From the NCBI GenBank assembly GCA_016711095.1, contig JADJTP010000002.1, positions 372,001-436,000 on the forward strand: a stretch of 64,000 nt of DNA, written 5' to 3'. A program made the translations under genes and the position numbers. Shown in pieces: positions 6,963-16,200 of the stretch. The stretch comes from Actinomycetales bacterium. GTDB taxonomy: Bacteria > Actinomycetota > Actinomycetes > Actinomycetales > Dermatophilaceae. How positions within the stretch are numbered: position 1 is the stretch's first letter; the number at the start of each line of letters is the position of its first letter. The notes beneath the pieces were generated by a model that made no database searches, had not been told where the DNA came from, and saw only the letters and a list, made by a program, of their open reading frames with translations.

Positions 6963-9116
6963 ATGGCGCGTAGTAATCGGCTCATCGTCGTCAACATCAC
7001 CCTCCAGGGGAAGGAGTGGGACTACGACGAGAAGGTCGACTTCGGCGGCCGGACGTTCCGCCTCGTCCGGGTCGGCACGTCCGGCGACATCAAGGCCGCC
7101 GAGGAGCTGGTCTGGAAGTGGTCGCTCAAGGCCGATGCGATCGCCGTGACCGGGATCCGCGAGGCCCAGGCCTCGGGTCTGTTCAAGGGTGACATCCACG
7201 AGATCCGCAAGGTGCTCCGAACCACCTCCCGCGTCCCGGTCCAGGACGGGTCGATGCTCGCCGATGTCCTGCAGGAGTGGGCGATCCGCCATGTGAACGC
7301 CGAGATGCCGGGCTATTTCAGCAATGCCAGAGTCGTCGTCCTGGGCGGAGGCAGCCAGGATCGCACCAGCCGCGTGTTGCGTGAGTTCACTCAGAACATC
7401 GACTTCCTCGACCCCATGCAGCGGGTCGATGTCCCGGTGGCTCTCAGCATCAACCCCGTCGTCGCCAAGGCCGCCGAGGTGGCGATGCGGTCCTGGCGAA
7501 TGACCCCGACCCTGCTCAAGGAGCAGGCTCACCTGCCGGCGGAATGGGTGAGCGACAAGCTCGCCCATCGGGCGGCCAAGGACGCCCACGTCATCGTCGG
7601 CACGTACTCCGAGCTCGTCAAGTTCGGCCTGGAGGACCTGGCCGGCAAGACCGTCGTCACCAATGCGGTGAGCGACGGCCGGCTCGCCGAGATGACCAGT
7701 CGGGGGGTGCACCTCATCATCGATGCCACCCCACGGCCGTTCTCATTCATGGTGGTGACGGCGATGCTCGAAGCCATGGTGGCCGCGACGGTGGGTCCGG
7801 AGCGTGATGTGACGACCGACGACTTGATCGAGATGATCGAGTCGACGGGGCTCGAGCCGCGTCTGCTCACCCCCAACGGCGACAAGCGCAAGAGTCGGTT
7901 CGCCTTCGTCATCCACCCGCTGTCCCAGCAGTACTTCAAGAACGTCGAAGCGCTTGGGGCCCTGACCAGTGTCCCCGGCATGGGCGATGTCGTCGAGAAG
8001 GCGATGGCCTATATCCCGCCGTTCGTCTACAGCCATGTGACCGGGATCGTCTCGCCGACCGGTGCCGAGGCGGAGGGATGGCTGATCTCAGTCGGCGGCA
8101 CCCCGAAGGAGATGCTCGCCCACAGCCCGGAGTTCACCTATTCGCGGTTGCTCGACGCCGCCGATCTCGGACGCAAGCTCGGTGCCCAGGTCATGGGCCT
8201 CGGCGCCTTCACCAAGGTTGTCGGTGACGCCGGGGTCACCGTGGCGAAGAAGGCACCCCTACCGATCACGACGGGCAACAGCTACAGCGCCTCCGGGGCG
8301 CTGTGGGCCGCCCATTCGGCGCTGCGCAAGCTCGGCATCGCCGAGATCGACGAACACGGGGTCATCCATGGCAAGGCGATGGTCGTCGGCGCGTCGGGGG
8401 CGATCGGGTCCGTTTGTGCTCGTCTGCTCGCACTGGCAACCGACGAGTTGTGGCTGGTGTCACCGGAGACTGCCAAGCTGCTCGCACTCAAGCAGGACAT
8501 CGAGCGCGAGCACCCTCGCGCGGTCCTGCACGTCGCCTCCAACCCCAGCGACGCCCTCCCGGAAATGGATCTCATCGTCACCGCCACGTCGGCCGCCGGC
8601 AACAAGGTCCTGGACATCATGAAGGTGAAGCCGGGCTGCGTCATCACCGATGTCGCGCGACCGCTGGACATGTCGGCCGAGGATGTGGCCAAGCGGCCCG
8701 ACGTGCTGGTCATCGAGTCGGGCGAGATCGAGTTGCCGGGCGACGTGCACATGCGCGACATCGGCCTGCCCGACGGCGTCGCCTATGCCTGTCTCGCCGA
8801 AACGGTCGTCCTCGCGCTCGAGGGCCGTTACGAGACCTTCACGGTGGGCCGCAACATCGAGTGGCCGAAGGTCAAGGAGATCTATGGCCTCGGACTGAAA
8901 CACGGCATGAAGCTGGCGACGATCTCCGGGGTGGCCGGGGTCTTCACCGACGCGGATTTCGCCCGCGTGCGCGAAGCAGCCTTGGAGGCTCGCCGGGTCG
9001 CCGAGCACGTGGCCGAGGACGTCAGCGGTCTTCCATGTCCCAAGTGCGGCGCTCGCGGCACGGAGTCGTGCCGGACCTCCACCGGACGCACCACCGGGCG
9101 GCATGCGGCGCGTTGA
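6963..9116 (+). CDS. Large protein with a C-terminal acyl-ACP/acyl-CoA reductase (AAR)-like region
   Basis: 717 aa. From about residue 310 on, the protein can be aligned by eye with cyanobacterial long-chain acyl-ACP reductase (AAR, ~341 aa). It has a FVIHPLS start-like segment, MGLGAFT, ITTGNSYSA, the NADPH Rossmann motif VVGASGAIGS, and YACLAET-x8-EGRYETFTVGRN; Cys610 in YACLAE matches the AAR catalytic cysteine context. AAR makes fatty aldehydes from acyl-ACP. The first ~300 residues are an extra domain I do not recognise. The tail carries CPKCG-x5-SC, possibly zinc-binding. ATG 6963 follows a GGAG sequence at 6953-6956; GTG 6951 is an alternative. Between a WS/DGAT gene and an SDR gene it would supply aldehyde for alcohol and wax ester formation. 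Activity is inferred. Confidence 0.7.
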   Translation: MARSNRLIVVNITLQGKEWDYDEKVDFGGRTFRLVRVGTSGDIKAAEELVWKWSLKADAIAVTGIREAQASGLFKGDIHEIRKVLRTTSRVPVQDGSMLADVLQEWAIRHVNAEMPGYFSNARVVVLGGGSQDRTSRVLREFTQNIDFLDPMQRVDVPVALSINPVVAKAAEVAMRSWRMTPTLLKEQAHLPAEWVSDKLAHRAAKDAHVIVGTYSELVKFGLEDLAGKTVVTNAVSDGRLAEMTSRGVHLIIDATPRPFSFMVVTAMLEAMVAATVGPERDVTTDDLIEMIESTGLEPRLLTPNGDKRKSRFAFVIHPLSQQYFKNVEALGALTSVPGMGDVVEKAMAYIPPFVYSHVTGIVSPTGAEAEGWLISVGGTPKEMLAHSPEFTYSRLLDAADLGRKLGAQVMGLGAFTKVVGDAGVTVAKKAPLPITTGNSYSASGALWAAHSALRKLGIAEIDEHGVIHGKAMVVGASGAIGSVCARLLALATDELWLVSPETAKLLALKQDIEREHPRAVLHVASNPSDALPEMDLIVTATSAAGNKVLDIMKVKPGCVITDVARPLDMSAEDVAKRPDVLVIESGEIELPGDVHMRDIGLPDGVAYACLAETVVLALEGRYETFTVGRNIEWPKVKEIYGLGLKHGMKLATISGVAGVFTDADFARVREAALEARRVAEHVAEDVSGLPCPKCGARGTESCRTSTGRTTGRHAAR

Positions 9117-9211
9117 GGCGACCGAATAAGGCGACGTAGGCCACGTCCTGGCGGTGTCCGTGCACGGCCCGAGTTCTGCCAGGATGGATGAGACCCGACC
9201 GAGGAGTAGCC

Positions 9212-10048
9212 GTGAAGTCTGTGCAAGGAAAGACGGTGCTCATCACCGGCGCCGCCATGGGTATGGGGCGCTTGTTTGCTGAGCGAGCGATCGCCGAGAA
9301 GGCTCGGGCGGTCGTGCTCTGGGACATCAACGAGACAGCGTTGCAGCGCACCCTCGAGGAGCTCAGTGGATCGAAGACGAAGGTCGCGGCCTACGTCGTC
9401 GATGTGAGCAACCTGGCCGACATCCAGGCGAGCGCCGAGGCGGTGCGGGCCGACGTCGGTGAGGTCGAGGTGCTCATCAACAACGCGGGGATCGTCCGCG
9501 GCAACCGGTACTTCTGGGAGTCCGACTCCGTCCGGGACACCAAGATCACCATCGACGTCAACACGCTCGCCCCGATGTATGTCGCCCGGGAGTTCCTTCC
9601 CGGGATGATCGCCAGTAGCGGCGAGTGTCGCCTCGTCAACCTTGCCTCTGCCGCCGGGTTCACCCCCAATCCGAGGATGGCGGCATACGCCGGCTCGAAG
9701 TGGGCGGTCATCGGATGGTCAGACTCCGTGCGGCTGGAGCTCAAGCAGGCCGGCCTCGATCACGTCAAGGTGACCACCGTATGCCCCTACTACGTCAACA
9801 CGGGGATGTTCGACGGAGCCAAGTCGGCGCCACTGCTGCCGATCCTCGATCCGCATGACGTCGTCGAAGAGGCCTGGCGGGGCATGTGCGGCGGCAGTTC
9901 GTTCGTCATCCTCCCGCGGACTGTCGTGCTCAGCGAGATGCTCAAGGGTCTTGTGCCGATCGGGGTCCGTGACTTCATCTCCGGCAACATCATCGGCGTT
10001 TATCACACGATGGAGGACTTCAAAGGTCGGACTGAGCAGCAGGCCTGA
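9212..10048 (+). CDS. Short-chain dehydrogenase/reductase (SDR)
   Basis: 278 aa classical SDR. It has the cofactor motif TGAAMGMG, the structural NNAG, a catalytic Ser in NLASAAG and the YxxxK pair in YAGSK, followed by VCPYYVNTGMF. The C-terminal extension past the core is like all-trans-retinol dehydrogenase / fatty-aldehyde-type SDRs. Reduction of a long-chain aldehyde to alcohol for the neighbouring WS/DGAT enzyme is a reasonable but unproven role. GTG 9212 is chosen because GAGGAG lies just upstream (9200-9205); a start at 9188 would add residues not seen in the family. Confidence 0.85.
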   Translation: MKSVQGKTVLITGAAMGMGRLFAERAIAEKARAVVLWDINETALQRTLEELSGSKTKVAAYVVDVSNLADIQASAEAVRADVGEVEVLINNAGIVRGNRYFWESDSVRDTKITIDVNTLAPMYVAREFLPGMIASSGECRLVNLASAAGFTPNPRMAAYAGSKWAVIGWSDSVRLELKQAGLDHVKVTTVCPYYVNTGMFDGAKSAPLLPILDPHDVVEEAWRGMCGGSSFVILPRTVVLSEMLKGLVPIGVRDFISGNIIGVYHTMEDFKGRTEQQA

Positions 10049-10068
10049 GTTCGACCGGAGGTGGAGCG

Positions 10069-10965
10069 TTGACAAACCGGGTCTACCGGGTGCCGGTCTC
10101 CTTTGGCGCGAACCTGTTCGCCGAGGAGATCCTGCCCGACCGTCCGGCGGCCGCCGGAGCGCCGACCGTCGTACTCGCCCACGGGTGGTGTCTCGACCAC
10201 ACCAGCTGGCATAAGGTCATCGCCGACCTCCGCCGCCGCCGTGACGTCCGCATCGTCGTCTTCGACCTTCGCGGGCACGGGAAGTCGACGATGGGCGTGG
10301 TGGACGAGCCCTCCGTGCGGATCCTCGGCGACGACTTCTACGAGGTTATCGACATGGCCGCACCCGACGGCCCACTCGTGCTGGGCGGTCATTCCATGGG
10401 TGGCATGTCGATCATGTCGTATGCCGGTCTGCACCACGACCACTTCTCGGCACGGGTCCGCGGCACGGTGCTCGCCTCTACGGCCTCCTCGATCGAGGGA
10501 CGCACCCCGGTCCCGCTCGAGAGCCTCATCATGGGCATCGCCTCGCGAGCGCCCGGCATACCTCCCCGACTGCTTGTCCCGCGCATCGTTCAGGGGCGGC
10601 TGCTCTTCGGCGAAAACGCCGACCCGAATGACATCAAACACTGCATCCACCAGATCAAGAACACCAAGATGCCGACGATCGGTCGCTTCTTCAACGCGAT
10701 CTCCAAGCACAACGAGGCGGAGGCCCTCGCCCATTTCGTGGATGTCCCGACCCACATCATCACCGGCAGCGAGGACCGCCTCATCCCTGTGCCGCACGCC
10801 CAGGCGTTGCGTCAGCGGATCCCCGCCGCCGACCTGCACGTGGTGCCGGACGCCGGCCACATGACGATCTACGAGGCCGCCGAGTTCATCACCGACACCA
10901 TCGTCTCCCTGCTGGACAGCGCTCCACCCGCACGTCGATCCGCCTCCCGTCGATCCGCCCGCTGA
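10069..10965 (+). CDS. Alpha/beta hydrolase
   Basis: 298 aa serine hydrolase. The oxyanion region is LAHGWCLDHTSW, the nucleophile elbow is GHSMGG, the acid lies in TGSEDRLIP and the catalytic His in PDAGHMTIYE. It begins at TTG 10069 preceded by a strong ribosome binding site (GGAGGTGG, 10057-10064), 20 bp after the SDR gene, so it is the last gene of the WS/DGAT operon. It may cleave esters or thioesters made or used by this block; the substrate cannot be read from the sequence. The Arg-rich C-terminus (ARRSASRRSAR) is unusual. Confidence 0.85.
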   Translation: MTNRVYRVPVSFGANLFAEEILPDRPAAAGAPTVVLAHGWCLDHTSWHKVIADLRRRRDVRIVVFDLRGHGKSTMGVVDEPSVRILGDDFYEVIDMAAPDGPLVLGGHSMGGMSIMSYAGLHHDHFSARVRGTVLASTASSIEGRTPVPLESLIMGIASRAPGIPPRLLVPRIVQGRLLFGENADPNDIKHCIHQIKNTKMPTIGRFFNAISKHNEAEALAHFVDVPTHIITGSEDRLIPVPHAQALRQRIPAADLHVVPDAGHMTIYEAAEFITDTIVSLLDSAPPARRSASRRSAR

Positions 10966-10986
10966 GGCCATCCGCTGCTGCCACGC

Positions 10987-11652
10987 TCACCAACCGCGGG
11001 CCAGCCATTCGCCGAGGTGCGGCCGCTCGACCCCGAGCGTCGTGTCGTCACCGTGCCCCGGATAGACCCACGTGTCATCGTCGAACACGTCGAAGAGACG
11101 CTCGGTCACGTCGGCGTAGAGCCGCTCGAACGACTGCCCTGGCATTTTGGTGTTGCCGACGCCACCAGGAAAGAGCGAGTCGCCGGTGAAGAGGTGAGTG
11201 AAACCCGCTGGATCGGCATACGCGAGGGCGACGCCACCGTCGGTGTGGCCTCGGAGGGCGAGGACGTCGAGCCGGATCGAGCCGAAGACCACGACGTCAC
11301 CCTGCGTCACCAGCCGGTCGGGTGCCAGCGGCAGCGCGGGGCCGTCCTCGACGCCCGCGAGTGTTGTCGCGCCCGACCATCGGGCGAGCTCGGCGAGCGC
11401 CCCGACATGGTCGTGGTGCCGGTGGCTGGTCACCAGGTGGCCGAGCCGGCCGCTGCCCTCGGCGACGAGGGCTCGAAGGCGGGGTGCGTCGGTCGCCGCG
11501 TCGACGAGCAACTGCATGCCGGTCTCGCGGCAGGTCAGCAGATAGGCGTTGTTGTCGAACGTGCCGACGCTGCACTTGCGGATGACCAGGCCGCGCAACT
11601 CACGCACTTGTGACGGACCGCCGGGGGTGGCGTGACCGGCATACGGGCTCAT
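10987..11652 (-). CDS. MBL-fold metallo-hydrolase (glyoxalase II-like)
   Basis: 221 aa. The metal motif HxHxDH appears as SHRHHDHVG, followed by RGHTDGG, FTGDSLF and YPGHGDDTT, the order of metals and ligands in glyoxalase II-type enzymes. The ATG at 11652 lies one base after the TGA of the maleylpyruvate isomerase-like gene, so the two are translationally coupled. That partner belongs to the mycothiol-dependent enzymes, which suggests hydrolysis of a mycothiol thioester or a related detoxification step (inference). A longer frame from 11688 is rejected because of this coupling. Confidence 0.82.
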   Translation of the reverse strand: MSPYAGHATPGGPSQVRELRGLVIRKCSVGTFDNNAYLLTCRETGMQLLVDAATDAPRLRALVAEGSGRLGHLVTSHRHHDHVGALAELARWSGATTLAGVEDGPALPLAPDRLVTQGDVVVFGSIRLDVLALRGHTDGGVALAYADPAGFTHLFTGDSLFPGGVGNTKMPGQSFERLYADVTERLFDVFDDDTWVYPGHGDDTTLGVERPHLGEWLARGW

Positions 11653-11653
11653 T

Positions 11654-12352
11654 TCAGGCACCCTTCGGGAGAGTCGGCAGGCAGCCATCGCCGGACATGC
11701 CCGCGGTGAGTCCGCGGGCCACCCACCCGAGGATCGCGGCGCGCGAGCCCGTCACGTATGCCGTGCCGTCGCCGATCGTGTAATCGTCGCCCTCGTCGGA
11801 GCGCATCGTGAGCGCGGGCGCCTCCGGGTGGGAGCGCAGCCGGGTGACCTCGTCGGCGAGGAAACGGGCCGCGTGGTCGGACGTGAGGTCGGCGAAGCCG
11901 AAGCCCGCGTCGAGGTCGACGTGGTGATAGCAGACCTCGCGCAGCCGCAGCCGGGCGAGCTTGCGGGCTGGTAACCACCACCCGCCGCGAACCTCCACCT
12001 GGACCTCGTCGTGTTCGGGGGAGAGCCGCGCCGCGAGCTCAGCCAGGCGCGCGGCACTTTCCTGGACATCGGCAGCCAGCTCGGACATCGGCCGGGTCGC
12101 GCCAGAAGCTATGGCAGCCTCGCGGGCTTCCAGGGACGCATACATCGGGGTCGGCACCCCGCTCAGAGCCCAGGTGACGAGGTTGCCGAGGGCGTCAGCG
12201 TTGCGCGCCAGATGGGTCAGCACATGGCCACGGGTCCACCCCTGGCACAGCGACGGATGTGTCTGCGCGCCGTGCGGCAGGCGCCCGACGGTGACGAGCG
12301 CCAGCTCCGTCGCCTCGTGGACCTCTGCCCAACGGGCCCTCGTCTCGGTCAT
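11654..12352 (-). CDS. Mycothiol-dependent maleylpyruvate isomerase family protein
   Basis: 232 aa. The N-terminal half is a DinB-like four-helix MDMPI domain with the motif CQGWTRGHVLTHLARNADAL, whose His residues bind the metal. The C-terminal half (REVCYHHVDLDAGFG ... DGTAYVTGSRAAILGWVAR) is the SCP2-like domain of the family. Known members isomerise maleylpyruvate using mycothiol, but many relatives have other substrates. It is leaderless by position: TAACGT lies 6 nt before the ATG. It forms a two-gene operon with the glyoxalase II-like gene. Confidence 0.85.
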   Translation of the reverse strand: MTETRARWAEVHEATELALVTVGRLPHGAQTHPSLCQGWTRGHVLTHLARNADALGNLVTWALSGVPTPMYASLEAREAAIASGATRPMSELAADVQESAARLAELAARLSPEHDEVQVEVRGGWWLPARKLARLRLREVCYHHVDLDAGFGFADLTSDHAARFLADEVTRLRSHPEAPALTMRSDEGDDYTIGDGTAYVTGSRAAILGWVARGLTAGMSGDGCLPTLPKGA

Positions 12353-12358
12353 GGCCCG

Positions 12359-12364
12359 ACGTTA
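12359..12364 (-). promoter_or_regulatory. -10 element of a leaderless promoter for the maleylpyruvate isomerase family gene
   Basis: On the minus strand TAACGT is followed by CGGGCC and the ATG at 12352. Confidence 0.45.
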
Positions 12365-12400
12365 CCCGGGCCGGGACGTGCTCGGCAGGGGGCAAGCCAG

Positions 12401-12460
12401 GTGCCGGAACCCGCCCAGGGTCCCGGAACTCGCCCGAGAGTGCCGGAGCCCGCCCTAGGG
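12401..12460 (+). repeat. Three imperfect ~20-bp direct repeats upstream of an MBL gene
   Basis: Units begin GTGCCGGAACCCGCCC (12401), TCCCGGAACTCGCCC (12421) and GTGCCGGAGCCCGCCC (12440). The first and third match closely. Spacing is about two helical turns and the third copy runs into the -10 hexamer at 12456, so this may be a regulator binding array. Confidence 0.5.
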
Positions 12461-12461
12461 T
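12456..12461 (+). promoter_or_regulatory. -10 element of a leaderless promoter for the MBL gene
   Basis: TAGGGT is followed by GTCCGC and ATG at 12468. Confidence 0.55.
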
Positions 12462-12467
12462 GTCCGC

Positions 12468-13196
12468 ATGGCACGCCCCCCTGTCGTCCCCCTCCTGGAG
12501 AGCCGCGCGGGCAGCATCTGGCGGTTGCGGATGCTAGGTGACTATGTCAACGGCTTCCTGGCGCGTGACCCGGACGGGAAGGTGACCCTCATCGACGTCG
12601 GCCTGCGCTGGTCGACGCGCAGGGTCCTCGACGCCCTGGCGGCCGTCGGCTCTGGTCCCTCGGCGGTCACCAGGATTGTTCTCACCCACGCCCATTCCGA
12701 CCATGCCGGAGCCGCCGCCGCGCTCGCCCGGCGCACCGGGGGCGACGTCGACGTCCACCAAGGCGACGCGGCATACGTCCGCCACGGTAGGCCGCCACCG
12801 CGCAGCGGCTTCGGCCGGCTCGTGCCGCGGGTGCTGCTGAGCTTCCCGCCGGTTGCGGTGAGCGCCGAACTCGTCGACGGGCAGCTGCTGGACGTCGCCG
12901 GGGGGCTACGCGTCATCCACACGCCCGGACACTCGCCTGGGCATATCTCGCTGCTGCACGAGGATGCCAAGCTGCTGCTCACCGGCGACGCGATCTTCAA
13001 CGTCCGGGGGGTCGGCTGGCCCGCGCGAGCCTTCTGCACCGACTTCCGCCTCACCCAGCAGACGGCCCACCTGCTGGCCGACCTCGACTATCGGCTCGCT
13101 GCGTTCACCCACGGGCAGGAGCTCCGAGAGAACCCCCGCGAGGCCATCCGCGACTTCCTGCGGACCCAGCGGCCATCCGGGGGAGAAGCGGGCTGA
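12468..13196 (+). CDS. MBL-fold metallo-hydrolase
   Basis: 242 aa. The zinc motif is THAHSDHAG (HxHxDH), followed by HTPGHSPGHISL and LLTGDAIF, the usual ligand order of the superfamily. It resembles small actinobacterial MBL hydrolases of unknown substrate rather than true beta-lactamases, and it lacks a signal peptide. It starts at ATG 12468, 6 nt after TAGGGT, so the message is probably leaderless. It sits alone between divergent and downstream genes, with its own promoter and upstream repeats. Confidence 0.82.
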   Translation: MARPPVVPLLESRAGSIWRLRMLGDYVNGFLARDPDGKVTLIDVGLRWSTRRVLDALAAVGSGPSAVTRIVLTHAHSDHAGAAAALARRTGGDVDVHQGDAAYVRHGRPPPRSGFGRLVPRVLLSFPPVAVSAELVDGQLLDVAGGLRVIHTPGHSPGHISLLHEDAKLLLTGDAIFNVRGVGWPARAFCTDFRLTQQTAHLLADLDYRLAAFTHGQELRENPREAIRDFLRTQRPSGGEAG

Positions 13197-13226
13197 GGTG
13201 AGGTAGGGGATGTCGGCGGTGGCACC

Positions 13227-13232
13227 TAGGCT
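13227..13232 (+). promoter_or_regulatory. -10 element of a leaderless promoter for uvrA
   Basis: TAGGCT is followed by 7 nt and GTG at 13240. I see no LexA box of the actinobacterial type upstream, so SOS control is not supported here. Confidence 0.55.
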
Positions 13233-13239
13233 GTCCTGC

Positions 13240-16200
13240 GTGCCGCCCCCGTCCCGCCGTTCGGCTCCTCGCGCCTCCGATCCGAAGCTATCGGCCACCC
13301 GCTCCGCTCACCTCGTCGCCGAGGGGCAGCCGGCCCGGTTTGCGCACGACACCCTCGTCGTCCGTGGCGCCCGTGAACACAACCTCAAGGACATCTCGGT
13401 CGAGCTGCCGAGAGACAGCCTCATCTGCTTCACCGGGCTCTCCGGGTCAGGTAAGTCTTCCCTTGCGTTCGACACGATCTTCGCCGAAGGCCAGCGCCGC
13501 TATGTCGAGTCGTTGTCGGCCTATGCCCGCCAGTTCCTCGGGCAGATGGACAAGCCCGACGTTGACTTCATCGAAGGCTTGTCGCCGGCTGTCTCGATCG
13601 ACCAGAAGTCGACGAACCGCAACCCGCGCTCGACGGTCGGCACCATCACCGAGGTCTACGACTACCTGCGCCTGCTCTTTGCTCGGGTCGGGCGCCCACA
13701 TTGCCCCACGTGCGGCGAGCCGATCACCCGCCAGAGCCCGCAGCAGATCGTCGACCGGCTGCTGGAGCTGCCCGAGCGGACCCGTTTCCAATTGCTCGCT
13801 CCGGTTGTCCAGGGCCGTAAGGGCGAGTTCGTCGACCTGTTCGCCGAGCTGCAGTCCAAGGGATTTGCCCGGGCCCGCGTCGACGGTGTGGTCATCAACC
13901 TCACCGAGCCGCCCAAGCTCGAAAAGCAGGTCAAGCACACCATCGAGGTCGTGATCGACCGGCTTGTGGCCAAGGGCGAGGATGCCTCGACGGCCCGTCG
14001 GCTCACCGACTCCGTGGAGACGGCGCTCGTGCTCGCAGGCGGCATCCTGCTCGTCGACTTCGTCGACCGGGCCGACGGGGACCCCGAGCGTCAACGACGC
14101 TTCTCCGAGCGGATGGCCTGCCCCAACGACCACCCGATCGCGATCGATGACATCGAGCCGCGGTCCTTCTCGTTCAACTCCCCGTTCGGCGCGTGCCCGG
14201 CGTGTTCCGGGCTGGGCACCGAGCTCGAGGTCGACGCCGAGCTGTGCGTGCCCGATGAGGACCTGTCCATCGCTCAGGGGGCCATCGCGCCGTGGGGGAG
14301 GGTTTCGGGTTCGGCTGACTACTTCATGCGCGTGGTGCAGGCCCTCGCCGAAGACCTGAAGTTCTCCATCGACACGCCGTGGCGGAGCCTGCCCGAACGC
14401 GCCAGGGAGGCGCTGCTGCACGGCGAGGACTACCGCGTCCACGTGAAGTACCGCAACCGCTACGGCCGGGATCGGTCCTACACGACTGGTTTCGAGGGTG
14501 TGGTCCCGTTCGTCAGACGTCGGCACACCGAAACCGACTCCGACTGGAGCCGCGAGCGCTACGAAGGCTACATGCGCCAAGTGCCCTGTCCGGTATGCCG
14601 CGGAGCCCGGCTCAAGCCGGAGATCCTCGCTGTCTACGTCGGCGGACGCAACATCTCGCAGGTCTGCGCGTTGGCGATCAACGAGTGCGCCGACTTCCTC
14701 CATGCCGTCGACTTCACCGAGCGGGAGCGCCAGATCGCCGAGCGTGTCATCAAGGAGATCGGCGCCCGACTGGGCTTCCTGCTCGACGTCGGCCTCGACT
14801 ACTTGTCCCTGGACCGGCCGGCCGGCACGCTGTCGGGCGGCGAAGCCCAGCGGATCCGCCTGGCGACCCAGATCGGCTCCGGCCTCGTCGGCGTCCTCTA
14901 TGTCCTCGACGAGCCGTCGATCGGCCTGCACCAGCGCGACAACCACCGGCTGATCGAAACCCTGACCCGATTGCGGGACCTGGGCAACACACTCATTGTC
15001 GTCGAGCACGACGAGGACACCATTGCCACCGCCGATTGGGTCGTTGACATCGGGCCTGGGGCGGGGGAGCACGGTGGTCACGTCGTGTATTCCGGGCCGG
15101 TGGCGGGCCTGATCGACCACCCCGACTCGGTCACTGGGCAGTATCTGTCCGGGCGCAAGCAGATCGCCCTCCCCACCGCCCGCCGGCCACAGACTCCCGG
15201 GCGGGTCGTGACCGTGACCGGTGCCCGGGAGAACAACCTCCAGAACGTCACGGTCTCCTTCCCGCTGGGCAACCTCGTCGCGGTGACGGGGGTGTCGGGT
15301 TCGGGCAAGTCGACGCTCGTCAACGACATCCTCTACACGGTCCTGGCCAACAAGCTCAACAAGGCCCGTCAGGTGCCAGGGCGGCACAAGTCGGTGGGCG
15401 GGCTGGAACATCTCGACAAGGTCGTTCACGTCGACCAGTCGCCGATCGGGCGAACACCGCGTTCCAACCCGGCGACCTACACCGGGGTCTTCGACCACAT
15501 GCGCAAGCTGTTCGCCGAGACGACCGAGGCCAAGATCCGCGGCTACCTGCCCGGGCGATTCTCGTTCAACGTCAAAGGCGGCCGCTGCGACAACTGTTCG
15601 GGCGACGGCACGATCAAGATCGAGATGAACTTCCTCCCCGATGTCTATGTCCCGTGCGAGGTCTGCCACGGGGCGCGATACAACCGTGAGACGCTCGACG
15701 TCCACTTCAAGGGCAAGACCATCGCCGACGTCCTCGACATGCCCATCGAGGAGGCCGCCGAGTTCTTCGCGGCGGTGCCGGCCATCTCGCGCCACCTGAG
15801 CACGCTCGCAGAGGTCGGCCTCGGCTACGTGCGCCTCGGTCAGCCCGCGCCGACCCTCTCCGGCGGTGAGGCTCAGCGGGTCAAGCTCGCCGCCGAGCTG
15901 CAGAAACGTTCCAGCGGCCGCACGGTCTACGTGCTCGACGAGCCGACGACCGGCCTGCACTTCGAGGACATCAGCAAGTTGCTCGGCGTCTTGCAGGGAC
16001 TGGTGGACAAGGGCAACACCGTCATCGTCATCGAACACAACCTCGACGTCATCAAGTGCGCCGACTGGGTGGTCGACCTCGGCCCCGAGGGCGGTTCGCG
16101 CGGAGGCCTGGTCGTCGGCGAAGGGACCCCAGAGCAGATCGCCGACCTTGACCAGTCGCACACGGGTCGATTCCTGGCCCCCGTCCTGGCAAAAGGCCAC

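Noticed and set aside
12468..13196. True metallo-beta-lactamase
   Set aside because: Only the superfamily zinc motif is present; there is no signal peptide and the remaining sequence fits generic MBL hydrolases.
13197..13239. LexA/SOS box upstream of uvrA
   Set aside because: I found no actinobacterial LexA-type inverted repeat (GAAC...GTTC) there.
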